64,000 nucleotides of DNA from Collinsella aerofaciens (GCF_902364355.1 NZ_CABJDK010000006.1:32494-96493); one strand, 5' to 3'. Shown: positions 51,656 through 60,297, counted from the stretch's first letter. Numbers and translations are program-made. The notes: generated by a model from the letters alone, not told the origin.

Positions 51656-52234
51656 TTAGCCGCGCGTCTTTTTTACGATGGCAAAGTCGGGAGCTATGCT
51701 CACGACGACCTCCGCCGCACTCGACGCAAAGCGCCGGTCCGCATCGAGTTCACGGGTAACCACCGAGAGCCGAACACCCTCGACACCCCGAAGCATGCGG
51801 CCCAAAACAGGCTGCACCGGCGTATACATGCGCACGGTATGCTCGTCCGAGTCGCCCCGGAAGAGCGGCGCATGCATGTTGCCGATCTCCCAGCACGCAT
51901 GCGCGAGTGCAATCGGATCCATGCGGTCGACTTCGACCAAATAGACCTCGGCGCTGCGCAGGTGCACGACAACCGCCACGGGCACCATGCCCGAACGGTC
52001 AATGGTGAGCACGTCGCCATCGGCAAGACGACCGCCGTCGGCAGTATCCAGCCGAACATCGATCGTGCGTCCCAGCTCCGTCACGCCCACAAACGTGCGC
52101 GCATCAGCCTGGTCCCAATCGAGCAGGAGCTCGTCAACTTCAAAGACACCGCCCAGCTCCCGGCGAAGTAGGAGTTCATAGGACGGATCGTTGAGATTTC
52201 CCAAGCATGTCGTCGAAACCAAGCGTTCAGGCAT
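51656..52234 (-). CDS. UreE-like nickel metallochaperone domain protein
   Basis: A 192-residue cytoplasmic protein. DPIALAHACWEIGNMHAPLF at about 106-125 corresponds to the UreE block around CYHLGNRHVPL, and the His equivalent to the nickel-binding His 96 of Klebsiella UreE is kept (His 121); the first His of that block is Glu here. The N-terminal half is beta-rich as in UreE. There is no His-rich tail and no urease genes are visible. It starts three bases after the SlyD gene, whose family also handles nickel, so a nickel-delivery role for another enzyme is plausible. Confidence 0.6.
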   Translation of the reverse strand: MPERLVSTTCLGNLNDPSYELLLRRELGGVFEVDELLLDWDQADARTFVGVTELGRTIDVRLDTADGGRLADGDVLTIDRSGMVPVAVVVHLRSAEVYLVEVDRMDPIALAHACWEIGNMHAPLFRGDSDEHTVRMYTPVQPVLGRMLRGVEGVRLSVVTRELDADRRFASSAAEVVVSIAPDFAIVKKTRG

Positions 52235-52237
52235 ACT

Positions 52238-52666
52238 CTAGCCCTCGACCTCGACGAGCTCGATATCAAAGTTGAGGTCCTTGCCGGCCAGCTCGTGGTT
52301 GGCGTCGAGCGTCACGGCCTCGGGCGTTACGTCGATGACCACGGCGGGGACGGGCATACCGCTCGGCGTGGACAGGAAGAGCTTCATGCCCTTCTCGATC
52401 TGCTCGATGTTGGGAACCTGTTCGGCCGGGAAGGTCAGGACCATCTCGGGGTTGTGCTCGCCGTAGGCATCGGCAGCAGGAATGTGCACGGTCTTCTTCT
52501 CGCCCACCTGCATGTCGACCACGGCGGCGTCGAAGCCCTTGATCATCTGACCGGCGCCGCAGGTGAACTCCAGCGGTTCGCCGCGATCGTAGGAGCTATC
52601 GAACTGCGTGCCGTCGTCGAGCGTGCCGCGATAATGAGTCTTGACCTTCTTGCCCTGGTTGGACAT
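52238..52666 (-). CDS. SlyD-type FKBP peptidyl-prolyl isomerase
   Basis: A 142-residue FKBP. YRGTLDDGTQFDSSYDRGEPLEF and GFDAAVVDMQVGEKKTVHIPAADAYGEH are the FKBP fold with a SlyD-type insert-in-flap domain (residues 70-125, with PAEQVPNIEQIEKGMKLF). The His-rich C-terminal tail of E. coli SlyD is missing; the protein ends at VEG. It catalyses prolyl isomerisation and acts as chaperone. It is followed at once by a UreE-like gene; SlyD proteins can deliver nickel to hydrogenases. Confidence 0.88.
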   Translation of the reverse strand: MSNQGKKVKTHYRGTLDDGTQFDSSYDRGEPLEFTCGAGQMIKGFDAAVVDMQVGEKKTVHIPAADAYGEHNPEMVLTFPAEQVPNIEQIEKGMKLFLSTPSGMPVPAVVIDVTPEAVTLDANHELAGKDLNFDIELVEVEG

Positions 52667-52786
52667 GGAAACCTCCGTGATAAGGGCGGCGCACAACGCG
52701 GGCCGCCATGAACATATGGCGCTAACTATACCCTAGTCATACAATTCAAAGACAGTTTGCAAAGAAACGCTGCAACCGGAGGAACC

Positions 52787-53800
52787 ATGGCATATCCCGT
52801 ATTTGACCTACACTGCGACACCGCCGACCGCATCGGCTGGGCCACGCTCGATCTCGACCTGCGCTTTACCGCCGGCACCGACGGTTATTTCCCCGGCGAC
52901 GAAACGCATCCGCAAGATTTCGACCTCATCGAGGGTAATGCCTGTGCCATCTCGCTCGCAAAGATCGACAACACGCCGTGGGCACAGTGCTTCGCCACGT
53001 TTGTCCCCGACGAGATTCCCACCGCCCACGCCGCGCGCTTCCAGGCGCAGATCATGGCGCATATGAGCGGCCAGGCAATGCTCAACCACGACCGTATGGT
53101 CAACGTGCGCAGCGCCGCAGACATTCGCCCCGCGCTCAAGGACGGCAAGGTCGCTTGCATCCACACCATCGAAAACGCCACGTTCTTTGCCGAGGACCCC
53201 GCGCTGATCGAGGTGCTCAAGAGCCTGGGCGTGCTTATGTCGTCACTCAGCTGGAACGCGCAGGGACCGCTCGCGAGCGGCCACGACACCCACGCCGGCC
53301 TCACCGCCGCCGGCATCGAGGCGCTTACGCAGATGGAGCACGCCGGCATGGTGCTCGACGTCTCCCACCTCAACGATGAGTGCTTTGACGAGGTTGTCGC
53401 CCACGCCACGCGCCCCTTCGTCGCCAGCCACTCCAACTCCCGTACCGTCTGCAGAGTCAAGCGCAACCTCACCGACGACCAGTTCCGCACCATTCGCGAC
53501 ATGGGCGGTATCGTCGGCCTCAACTACTGCAGCGAGTTCCTTTCCAACGACGCAACCAAAAAGACCGCCGCAGACGTCACCTTCGACCAGCTAGCGGCAC
53601 ATATCGAGCACTGGCTCGACCTGGGCGGCGAGGACGTCATCGCACTCGGTGGCGACTGGGACGGCGCCACTGTGCCCGCCTTCCTCTCCGATGCCAGCAT
53701 GATGCCCGAGTTCCAGAACATGCTCTCCAAGCACTTTGGCAAGACCGTGATGCAAAAGCTCTGCAGCGACAACGCGCTCGCCTTCTTTGAGCGTTATTAA
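52787..53800 (+). CDS. Membrane dipeptidase (M19 family)
   Basis: A 337-residue zinc dipeptidase of the renal dipeptidase family. FDLHCDTADRIGW supplies the first metal ligands (HxD), ACIHTIENA the Glu, and ASHSNSRTVC the His; GGDWDGATVP is the C-terminal conserved block. It hydrolyses dipeptides, including D-amino-acid containing ones. No signal peptide is seen, so it is probably cytoplasmic. CGGAGG precedes the start. Confidence 0.9.
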   Translation: MAYPVFDLHCDTADRIGWATLDLDLRFTAGTDGYFPGDETHPQDFDLIEGNACAISLAKIDNTPWAQCFATFVPDEIPTAHAARFQAQIMAHMSGQAMLNHDRMVNVRSAADIRPALKDGKVACIHTIENATFFAEDPALIEVLKSLGVLMSSLSWNAQGPLASGHDTHAGLTAAGIEALTQMEHAGMVLDVSHLNDECFDEVVAHATRPFVASHSNSRTVCRVKRNLTDDQFRTIRDMGGIVGLNYCSEFLSNDATKKTAADVTFDQLAAHIEHWLDLGGEDVIALGGDWDGATVPAFLSDASMMPEFQNMLSKHFGKTVMQKLCSDNALAFFERY

Positions 53801-53817
53801 TTTCACATCCCTTGAGC

Positions 53818-53851
53818 GGGCCGGCATGCCGAACGGTCGACATGCCGGCCC
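53818..53851 (+). other. GC-rich hairpin between dipeptidase and metallopeptidase genes
   Basis: GGGCCGGCATG pairs exactly with CATGCCGGCCC, twelve bases of loop, no U tract. It lies 24 bases before the next start codon and may mark the end of the upstream transcript. Confidence 0.5.
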
Positions 53852-53874
53852 GTCCCCAATCCAAAGGACCGCTT

Positions 53875-54651
53875 TTGACGCAGCAGTTTACGATTTCCGC
53901 ATCCCGACCGGATGGGACGCCCATCCCCGTCGTCGTTACCAAAAAGTGCGTCAAGAACTTCAACCTACGCGTCACTTCGAGCGGTGAGGTCCACGCCAGC
54001 GCACCGCTCGGCGCCACCCGCGAGCGTATCGAAGCGTTTATGAAGCGCAACAGCGCCTGGATTACCAGCCGACTTGCCCAGCGCGAGCAGCGTCAGGCGA
54101 CGGCACGAGAGCCGCTCAGCCCCTCGTCCATCATTGCACTTTGGGGCAAGCCCATCACGGTACAGGATGCACTCGATCACAACTTTGCATCACCCGCACC
54201 GCGACCCAAACAGGCCACCTTCGCAAGTTTTATGGGTACCGATGAATCGGACGAAGGCCCACAGGCCAAGCGGCACGCAATCCTCGACGGCCTAACGTCC
54301 GATGAGCTCCAAGCCCACATCGACCAGCTCTATGCGTCCGAGGTCACATCGGCGCTGCGCGACATCGTGCACGCGTACGAAGTCGCAATGGGCGTCACCG
54401 TGGCCCGCATCTCCGTGCGCAGCATGAAAACGCGCTGGGGATCATGCACGCCCAAATCCGGCGCCATTCGCATCGCGCGCGAGCTCGCCGCCTACCCCGT
54501 CGAATGCCTCGACATGGTTGTCGCCCACGAGTTCGTCCACTTGCTCGAGCCAAGCCACAATCAGCGTTTTCACGCCCTGCTCGACACGTACTGTCCCAAC
54601 AATAGAGCTCTGTCGCAGCGGCTCAAGCAGCCACCCATAGAGACGTATTAG
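53875..54651 (+). CDS. YgjP-like (DUF45) M48-type metallopeptidase
   Basis: A 258-residue protein. The C-terminal MKTRWGSCTPKSGAIRI and VVAHEFVHLLEPSHNQRF are the SprT/YgjP hallmark, with zinc-binding HEFVH. The N-terminal half contains NFNLRVTSSGEVHASAP, typical of the family. The start is TTG 53875 with AAAGGA upstream; a frame opening at 53812 would run through the hairpin and is rejected. Likely an intracellular zinc peptidase of unknown target. Confidence 0.8.
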   Translation: MTQQFTISASRPDGTPIPVVVTKKCVKNFNLRVTSSGEVHASAPLGATRERIEAFMKRNSAWITSRLAQREQRQATAREPLSPSSIIALWGKPITVQDALDHNFASPAPRPKQATFASFMGTDESDEGPQAKRHAILDGLTSDELQAHIDQLYASEVTSALRDIVHAYEVAMGVTVARISVRSMKTRWGSCTPKSGAIRIARELAAYPVECLDMVVAHEFVHLLEPSHNQRFHALLDTYCPNNRALSQRLKQPPIETY

Positions 54652-54657
54652 AACCGG

Positions 54658-55143
54658 TTACCGCACGCGCTCGATCTCGACACCGCAGCTTGCCAGGGGC
54701 AGGCCAACAGGAGCCCACGGCTTATCGAGCTTTATGCGCACACCAAGCAGCAGGGGGTAACGACGCAGCAGCATCTGGGCCACACCCTCGGCTGCCGCCT
54801 CGATGAGTTTAAACGTATGCTCGCGCAGATAGCCATCAACATCGTGGCACACCGAGCCGTAGTCAATCGAGGCATCCAGGTTATCGTGCTCCCCCGCCGC
54901 GCGCAGGTCGGCATAGAGCACCAGAGAAACGATGAACTTCTGACCCAGCGCGTTCTCCTCGGGATACACGCCATGGTTGGCAAAAACCTCAAGGCCGTCA
55001 ATGACAATACGATCGGCATGGCGCAAATCGTCATAGCTCACATGGGGCACCGCCGTTGCGGTGGATATTTCGCCCCTTCCACGGCGGGCGAGCTCGGCGC
55101 CTTCAGTCTTGGTTGCATTCTCGGGCAGTTTCTTGTTACTCAT
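54658..55143 (-). CDS. folB: Dihydroneopterin aldolase
   Basis: A 161-residue enzyme of tetrahydrofolate synthesis. The family core (DRIVIDGLEVFANHGVYPEE, Glu in ENALGQKF, SIDYGSV, LIEAAAEGVA and the Lys in IKLDKPWAP) begins at about residue 43. The first about 40 residues are an extra, poorly structured N-terminus. AAGGAG precedes the ATG at 55143; a start closer to the core is also possible. It is third in the unit folE - HD protein - folB. Confidence 0.9.
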   Translation of the reverse strand: MSNKKLPENATKTEGAELARRGRGEISTATAVPHVSYDDLRHADRIVIDGLEVFANHGVYPEENALGQKFIVSLVLYADLRAAGEHDNLDASIDYGSVCHDVDGYLREHTFKLIEAAAEGVAQMLLRRYPLLLGVRIKLDKPWAPVGLPLASCGVEIERVR

Positions 55144-55186
55144 CGCGATCGTCTCCTTCGTTTAGAACCCCGACCGCGCAAACTAA

Positions 55187-55768
55187 CTACACGCGAATCG
55201 ACAGGTTCTTTTTATCATCGCTCCAGTTGCAAGCATTGCGCGCGGGGCATGCAAAGCAGGCGCGCGACGCTTTGTCGGCCGCATAGAGCAGACGCTCAAG
55301 CGGTTGGCTGTTCACGCGCAGCTTTCGATGGCCCAGAATGGCCGTCTTAATGGCTGCGGCATCGGCCGGCTCAAACGCCACGTCATCGGGCATGCCGCCG
55401 AGAATCGCATCAGCGACGCGTTCGCTTGCAACATCATGGGATATACCCGATTCATACTGTTCATCTTTGCCGATATCGTGAAGAAGTGCCGTGGCGTAGA
55501 TGACCTCGCGGTCAAATTCGAGCTGCTCCTCGAGATTCTTGATCCACATAATGCGAGCGACATCGAGCAGATGGTCAATACCGTGGCGGCAGAAGATGCG
55601 CCCCGATTCCAACTGTACGATGTTGCCCAGGTGCCGCCGGAACAGCCCGTTGGCACAAATGTAATCAATGCGAGGCATGGCACCAAAGGGGGCCAGGCCC
55701 GAAGCCATAAAGCCGCGACGCGACGTCCCCTCATCGGTCTTCGATGTAAAGTCGTTGACGACTCTCAT
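55187..55768 (-). CDS. HD-domain protein in the folate cluster
   Basis: A 193-residue protein with an HD phosphohydrolase domain: CRHGIDHLLDVARIM, TALLHDIGKDEQ and the later SHDVASERVADAI, ILGHRKLR. The end has CFACPARNACNW, four Cys that may bind metal or a cluster. It starts two bases after folE and is followed by folB. HD enzymes remove phosphates from nucleotides, so a role in dihydroneopterin triphosphate dephosphorylation is conceivable, but this is only context. Confidence 0.75.
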   Translation of the reverse strand: MRVVNDFTSKTDEGTSRRGFMASGLAPFGAMPRIDYICANGLFRRHLGNIVQLESGRIFCRHGIDHLLDVARIMWIKNLEEQLEFDREVIYATALLHDIGKDEQYESGISHDVASERVADAILGGMPDDVAFEPADAAAIKTAILGHRKLRVNSQPLERLLYAADKASRACFACPARNACNWSDDKKNLSIRV

Positions 55769-55770
55769 GG

Positions 55771-56328
55771 TTAGCGGCCCAGCATCCTAAAGAAACGCTC
55801 CTCGAGCGCGGGATCGGTCTCAAAGACGCCGCGGCGAGCAAGCGTCACGGTCTTGGTGCCGGGCTTTTGCACGCCACGCATCGTCATGCACATATGCTCG
55901 GCCTCCATCAACACAATCGCTCCCTGGGGAGCGAGATAATCCATGAGGGCATCGGCAACCTGTGCGCACAGTTGCTCCTGCAGCTGAAGACGGCGGGCAT
56001 AAACCTCAACCGTGCGGGCGAGCTTGGAAAGCCCAGCCACCCGACCGTTAGGGATATAACCAATGGCGGCCTTGCCATAAAACGGCAGCAGATGATGTTC
56101 GCACAGCGAGTAGAACGTGATGTCGCGCTCGATAACCAAATCGTTCGAAGCGACGGCAAAGGTTTTGGACAGGTGCTCCTCAGCACTCTGGTCCATGCCG
56201 CCGGCGATCTCACCATACATACGGGCAACGCGCGCCGGGGTCTCCAGCAGGCCCTCACGAGTTGGGTCCTCGCCTATGCCCTCAAGCAACAGCTTAATGG
56301 CGGCCTCGACTTTTTCCTGATCGACCAT
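55771..56328 (-). CDS. folE: GTP cyclohydrolase I
   Basis: A 185-residue enzyme that converts GTP to dihydroneopterin triphosphate, the first step of folate synthesis. Zinc ligands are in [20 protein letters not shown] and the later Cys in [32 protein letters not shown] is another family block. Length is that of bacterial FolE. It heads the folE-HD-folB unit. Confidence 0.96.
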   Translation of the reverse strand: MVDQEKVEAAIKLLLEGIGEDPTREGLLETPARVARMYGEIAGGMDQSAEEHLSKTFAVASNDLVIERDITFYSLCEHHLLPFYGKAAIGYIPNGRVAGLSKLARTVEVYARRLQLQEQLCAQVADALMDYLAPQGAIVLMEAEHMCMTMRGVQKPGTKTVTLARRGVFETDPALEERFFRMLGR

Positions 56329-56394
56329 CTGGGCCTCACTTTTCCGATTTCACGTTCGCGCTATGGTACCACGCCCTCCGGCATCGACCACAAG

Positions 56395-56976
56395 CTACAT
56401 AGTATGGGTCGAATAGACTGGATCGTCCCGCCAAAGCTCCACAGCATCGCAAAGCGCAACGCCCTCACGCACAGCGCGGTCGCGCGTAGCGTTCATATCG
56501 ATCACACGCTGGTTACTCGAGCCCCTAAAGCGCAACGAGATATCATAAAGATCCTGAACAAACGGGCCATCCACCAACATGTCGAGGCAGGCAAGGATAC
56601 GGTCCGTCACCTCAGTATGGTGACGACCACCCGGCATAAGCTCCTCGAGCACGTCGCCGGTAAAACACCAAATGGTCTTTCCTGACCCCGCAGGATAAGC
56701 GGCACGAACACGCTCGACAAACTCAACGAGCCCCGCCTGGTTCTCGGGCTCCATGGGCTCTCCGCCCAGAATCGTCAGGCCGTCAATAAAGGGATGATCG
56801 AGGCTCTCGATAATCTTGTCCTCGACGGCACGATCAAAGGGCTCGCCCGCAGCAAAGTCCCACGCAACAGAGTTAAAGCAATTCTTGCACCCACGACGGC
56901 ACCCGCTCACAAACAGAGAAGTACGAACACCTTCCCCATCGGCAATGTCGAAATACTTAATGTTCGCGTAGTTCAT
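56395..56976 (-). CDS. nrdG: Anaerobic ribonucleoside-triphosphate reductase activating protein
   Basis: A 193-residue radical-SAM enzyme. The cluster motif is CRRGCKNC (Cys-x3-Cys-x2-Cys), preceded by EGVRTSLFVSG, and GGEPMEPENQ binds S-adenosylmethionine. It generates the glycyl radical on NrdD. AGGAAGG precedes the ATG at 56976. The gene lies downstream of nrdD on the same strand, separated by 426 bases that contain two palindromic elements and perhaps a small frame. Confidence 0.92.
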   Translation of the reverse strand: MNYANIKYFDIADGEGVRTSLFVSGCRRGCKNCFNSVAWDFAAGEPFDRAVEDKIIESLDHPFIDGLTILGGEPMEPENQAGLVEFVERVRAAYPAGSGKTIWCFTGDVLEELMPGGRHHTEVTDRILACLDMLVDGPFVQDLYDISLRFRGSSNQRVIDMNATRDRAVREGVALCDAVELWRDDPVYSTHTM

Positions 56977-56990
56977 AAATAACCTTCCTG

Positions 56991-57076
56991 GGGGTCTGGA
57001 GCATATCATCCCGTCCTCAAACATTCTCGGCCTGCGGCCTGCGAAACTGCGGGCGGGACGATATACTCCAGACCCC
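56991..57076. repeat. Inverted repeat in the nrdD-nrdG spacer
   Basis: GGGGTCTGGAGCATATCATC at 56991 and its complement up to 57076 match at 21 of 23 positions. The arm next to nrdG ends 15 bases from its start codon. Confidence 0.55.
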
Positions 57077-57089
57077 TCGCGAGCGACAC

Positions 57090-57236
57090 TCAATGAACGA
57101 AGCGAACATCGAGCATAGGGTTCGAGGTCCAATAAAAACTCTGTTGCAGCTCAACCGTCGTTCCAAGCAAACCGTTGTTGCAGGTCGACTCATTTCCGCT
57201 AAGAACTTCGAGGAGTGAGCAGACCACATGCTGCAT
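57090..57236 (-). CDS. Possible small hypothetical protein between nrdD and nrdG
   Basis: A 48-codon frame (begins MQHVVCSLLEVLSGNES, ends LDVRFVH) lies between the two palindromes. No clear ribosome site precedes it, and no family is recognised. It could be a fragment of an older gene or chance; it is recorded because its composition is protein-like. Confidence 0.25.
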   Translation of the reverse strand: MQHVVCSLLEVLSGNESTCNNGLLGTTVELQQSFYWTSNPMLDVRFVH

Positions 57237-57253
57237 CTCAGCTACATCAACTT

Positions 57254-57391
57254 GGCCGCCCCGTAGCGAGGCCCCGGACCTTTGCTCGATATGAGTTCCG
57301 CACGAACAGGAGGCGCCAGTGGCGCCTCCGTCGTGAGCCAGGACTGTCCGAAATAGCGAGTAAAGGTCCGGGGCCTCGCTACGGGGCGGCC
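57254..57391. repeat. 138-bp element with perfect 30-bp inverted ends
   Basis: The left arm (57254-57283, starting GGCCGCCCCGTAGCGAGG) is the exact complement of the right arm (57362-57391). The arms go on for another nine bases with two mismatches. The centre has GGAGGCGCC-AGT-GGCGCCTCC, a perfect hairpin. It lies directly behind the nrdD stop codon. Confidence 0.65.
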
Positions 57392-57402
57392 TGGGATGAC
57401 TA

Positions 57403-59625
57403 TTAGAGATGCAGAACGCGGTCGCGGATCTCCTCGGTTCGGCCCTGGTTCCAGAACTGGGTACCGATGTAGCCGCACGTGCGACGGGCGACATTCATCT
57501 TCTCCTGGTCGCGGTTGCCGCAGTTGGGGCACTCCCACACCAGCTTGCCATCGTCCTCGACAATGCAGATCTCGCCATCGTAGCCGCACACCTGGCAGTA
57601 GTCGCTCTTGGTGTTGAGCTCGGCGTACATGATGTTGTCGTAGATGTACTGCATCACGCGAATGACAGCCTTGAGGTTGTCCTGCATGTTGGGAACCTCG
57701 ACGTAGGAGATAGCACCGCCCGGCGAAAGCTGCTGGAACATGCCCTCGAACTTGAGCTTGTCGAATGCGTCGATCTCCTCGGACACGTGGACGTGGTAGC
57801 TGTTGGTGATGTAGCCCTTGTCCGTCACGCCCGGGATAATGCCAAAACGACGCTGCAGGCACTTGGCGAACTTGTAGGTCGTCGACTCAAGCGGGGTGCC
57901 GTACAGCGAGAAGTCGATATCGCTTTCGGCCTTCCACTCGGCGCACTTGTCGTTCATGCGCTGCATGACGGCCATGGCAAACGGCGTGCCCTCCTTCTCG
58001 GTGTGGCTGTGACCCGTCATGTACTTGACGCACTCATACAGACCGGCATACCCCAGGCTGATGGTGGAATAGCCGCCCACGAGCAGCTTATCGATCGTCT
58101 CGCCCTTCTTCAGACGCGCCAGGGCACCGTACTGCCAAAGAATCGGCGCGGCATCCGAAAGCGTGCCCATCAGACGCTCATGACGGCACAGCAGGGCGCG
58201 GTGGCACAGCTCGAGGCGCTCGTCGAAGATTTTCCAGAACTTGTCCATGTCCTGATGCGAGCTCAGCGCGACATCGGGCAGGTTGATGGTCACAACGCCC
58301 TGGTTAAAGCGACCGTAGTACTTGGGCTTGTTCGGGTCATAGTTCAGCGCGTTGGCCACATTGTTAAATCCGTTACCGGAGCGGTCGGGCGTCAAGAAGC
58401 TGCGGCAACCCATGCAGGTGTAGCAATCGCCGTTGCCGGCGGTCTCGCCCTTAGACAGCTTGAGCTCGCGCATCTTCTTCTCGGAGATGTAGTCGGGCAC
58501 CATGCGCTTGGCGGTGCACTTGGCAGCCAGCTGGGTCAGGTAGAAGTACGGGGAATTCTCGTGAACGTTATCGTCCTCGAGTACATAGATAAGCTTGGGG
58601 AATGCCGGGGTAATCCACACACCGGCTTCGTTCTTAACGCCCTCATAGCGTTGACGAAGCGTCTCCTCCACGATCATGGCAAGGTCGTGCTTCTCCTGGG
58701 GCGTACGGGCCTCATTGAGATACATAAAGACCGTCACGAACGGCGCCTGGCCATTGGTGGTCATAAGGGTCACGACCTGATACTGAATCGTCTGGACGCC
58801 GCGACGGATCTCGTCACGCAGACGGTCCTCAACGACCTCACGGACCTTTTCGGCAGATGCCGAAACACCGAGCTCCTCGAGCTCGCGGGCAACCTCGCCG
58901 CGAATCTTTTGACGGCTCACCTCAACAAAGGGGGCGAGATGGGTCAGCGAAATAGACTGGCCGCCGTACTGGGAAGAAGCAACCTGGGCGATAATCTGCG
59001 TCGCGATGTTGCAGGCAGTCGAGAAGCTATGCGGCTTCTCGATCAGCGTGCCCGAGATAACGGTGCCGTTCTGGAGCATATCCTCCAGGTTCACCAGGTC
59101 GCAGTTATGCATGTGCTGGGCAAAGTAGTCGGAATCGTGGAAGTGGATCAGGCCCTCGTTGTGGGCATCCACGATCTCCTGGGGCAGCAGCACGCGCTGA
59201 GTCAGGTCCTTGGAAATCTCGCCGGCCATGTAGTCGCGCTGAACGGAGTTGACGGTCGGGTTCTTGTTAGAGTTCTCCTGCTTGACCTCTTCGTTATTGC
59301 ACTCGATCAACGACAGGATCTTGTCATCGGTCGTGTTCTTCTGGCGCTTCAGGCTCTGAACATAGCGATAGATGATGTAGTGGCGGGCGACCTCGTAGCA
59401 GTCGAGACGCATGATCTCGTCCTCGACCAAATCCTGGATCTCCTCGACCGAAACGGTGTGGCCCGCGTTCTCGCATGCCTCGGCGACGTTTTGCGCCGCA
59501 TAAACCACCTGGCGGTCGGTTAGACGAGAGCTCTCCTCGACCTCCAAGTTTGCGGCGCGAATCGCATTGACGATCTTATCGATGTCAAAGACAACCTCGG
59601 TGCCGCTGCGCTTGATGATCTTCAT
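57403..59625 (-). CDS. nrdD: Anaerobic ribonucleoside-triphosphate reductase
   Basis: A 740-residue class III reductase. The N-terminal ATP-cone (about 1-95) starts with KIIKRSGTEVVFDIDKI. The middle has SCMGCRS-like CYTCMGCRSFL with catalytic Cys, and the end has a zinc site (CQVCGYDGE and CPNCGNRD) and the glycyl-radical block RTCGYIGTQFWNQG, where the Gly after Tyr-Ile carries the radical. It makes dNTPs without oxygen and needs NrdG. A promoter with NrdR-like boxes is about 230 bases upstream. Confidence 0.97.
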   Translation of the reverse strand: MKIIKRSGTEVVFDIDKIVNAIRAANLEVEESSRLTDRQVVYAAQNVAEACENAGHTVSVEEIQDLVEDEIMRLDCYEVARHYIIYRYVQSLKRQKNTTDDKILSLIECNNEEVKQENSNKNPTVNSVQRDYMAGEISKDLTQRVLLPQEIVDAHNEGLIHFHDSDYFAQHMHNCDLVNLEDMLQNGTVISGTLIEKPHSFSTACNIATQIIAQVASSQYGGQSISLTHLAPFVEVSRQKIRGEVARELEELGVSASAEKVREVVEDRLRDEIRRGVQTIQYQVVTLMTTNGQAPFVTVFMYLNEARTPQEKHDLAMIVEETLRQRYEGVKNEAGVWITPAFPKLIYVLEDDNVHENSPYFYLTQLAAKCTAKRMVPDYISEKKMRELKLSKGETAGNGDCYTCMGCRSFLTPDRSGNGFNNVANALNYDPNKPKYYGRFNQGVVTINLPDVALSSHQDMDKFWKIFDERLELCHRALLCRHERLMGTLSDAAPILWQYGALARLKKGETIDKLLVGGYSTISLGYAGLYECVKYMTGHSHTEKEGTPFAMAVMQRMNDKCAEWKAESDIDFSLYGTPLESTTYKFAKCLQRRFGIIPGVTDKGYITNSYHVHVSEEIDAFDKLKFEGMFQQLSPGGAISYVEVPNMQDNLKAVIRVMQYIYDNIMYAELNTKSDYCQVCGYDGEICIVEDDGKLVWECPNCGNRDQEKMNVARRTCGYIGTQFWNQGRTEEIRDRVLHL

Positions 59626-59850
59626 CCTCTTGCCTCTTTCGCGTCGTAGTCTCATTGCGCTTCAGAGCCAAACGATGCCCGGCAGGGCTTGCCCCTGTCT
59701 TGCGGCGCCGTCGCGCAATCTGTGTTCTCGATAAACCATAGGTCCTCATGCGGACAATCCTCGCGGCCGATCAAGCGGCTCAAAGATCTATCCAAATGGG
59801 GCAAATAAGGTCCTCGTTCTCTGTCCGCCATCTATCATACGACAAAGAGG
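59626..59850 (-). other. Long 5' leader of nrdD
   Basis: About 220 bases separate the predicted start of transcription and the nrdD ATG. GCGGACA (near 59825 on the minus strand) can pair with TGTCCGC (59749-59755), enclosing a smaller stem GCCG/CGGC. No uORF with good ribosome site was seen. It may fold but matches no riboswitch that I know. Confidence 0.35.
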
Positions 59851-59898
59851 CATCTATATCCTGTATTCTTTTTTTAGTTCAAACACAACATATAGTGT
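59851..59898 (-). promoter_or_regulatory. nrdD promoter with two NrdR-type boxes
   Basis: On the minus strand ACACTATATGTTGTGT (59883-59898) fits the NrdR consensus acaCwAtATaTwGtgt well. A weaker partner, ATACAGGATATAGATG (59851-59866), is 32 bases away centre to centre, the usual three helical turns. TTGAAC and TATAGA (18 apart) lie between and inside them, so bound NrdR would block the promoter. Confidence 0.7.
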
Positions 59899-60256
59899 TT
59901 CAGCAGGTCAAAGCAATTGGTCATTTTGCAGACGCATTAATTATGAGGGGTTCTTGGCAAGTCGGTAAAACGTTACCAACACGGCTACCTGCATGGCAGT
60001 TATAAAACCCCCTTAGTCAAGCCGCTGACAAATCCTACCAAAACCAAGCCGCTCACGCCAAAAGAATCCAAAAGATTATGCTTGACCAACATGTTGCGGT
60101 CGTGCCTTGCCGAGCCCCATGTAACCGCGGCACGAATCCTTGAAAGATATGTGTATGCAAACAGAGAAGATGAGAGTTTTCTCGGATGACTACTGAGAAG
60201 CATCCCAGAAGATCAAAAAACTCGAAATTTGGTGACGTATTTGGCGACCCATTTGG
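59899..60256. other. 358-bp AT-richer gap without recognised gene
   Basis: It lies between the nrdD promoter and the tRNA terminator. It contains short palindromes such as GGTAAAACGTTACC and a T/A-rich composition, but no frame with a ribosome site and no recognised RNA. Confidence 0.4.
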
Positions 60257-60260
60257 CGAG

Positions 60261-60297
60261 CAAAACAAAACAGCCCAGAGGCTAAGCCTCTGGGCTG
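60261..60297 (-). terminator. Terminator of the tRNA unit
   Basis: On the minus strand CAGCCCAGAGGC, loop TTA and GCCTCTGGGCTG form a perfect 12-bp stem followed by TTTTGTTTTG. Confidence 0.93.

Noticed and set aside
53812-53874. Longer N-terminus of the YgjP-like protein
   Set aside because: It would translate through a perfect 11-bp hairpin and lacks a ribosome site; TTG 53875 has AAAGGA.
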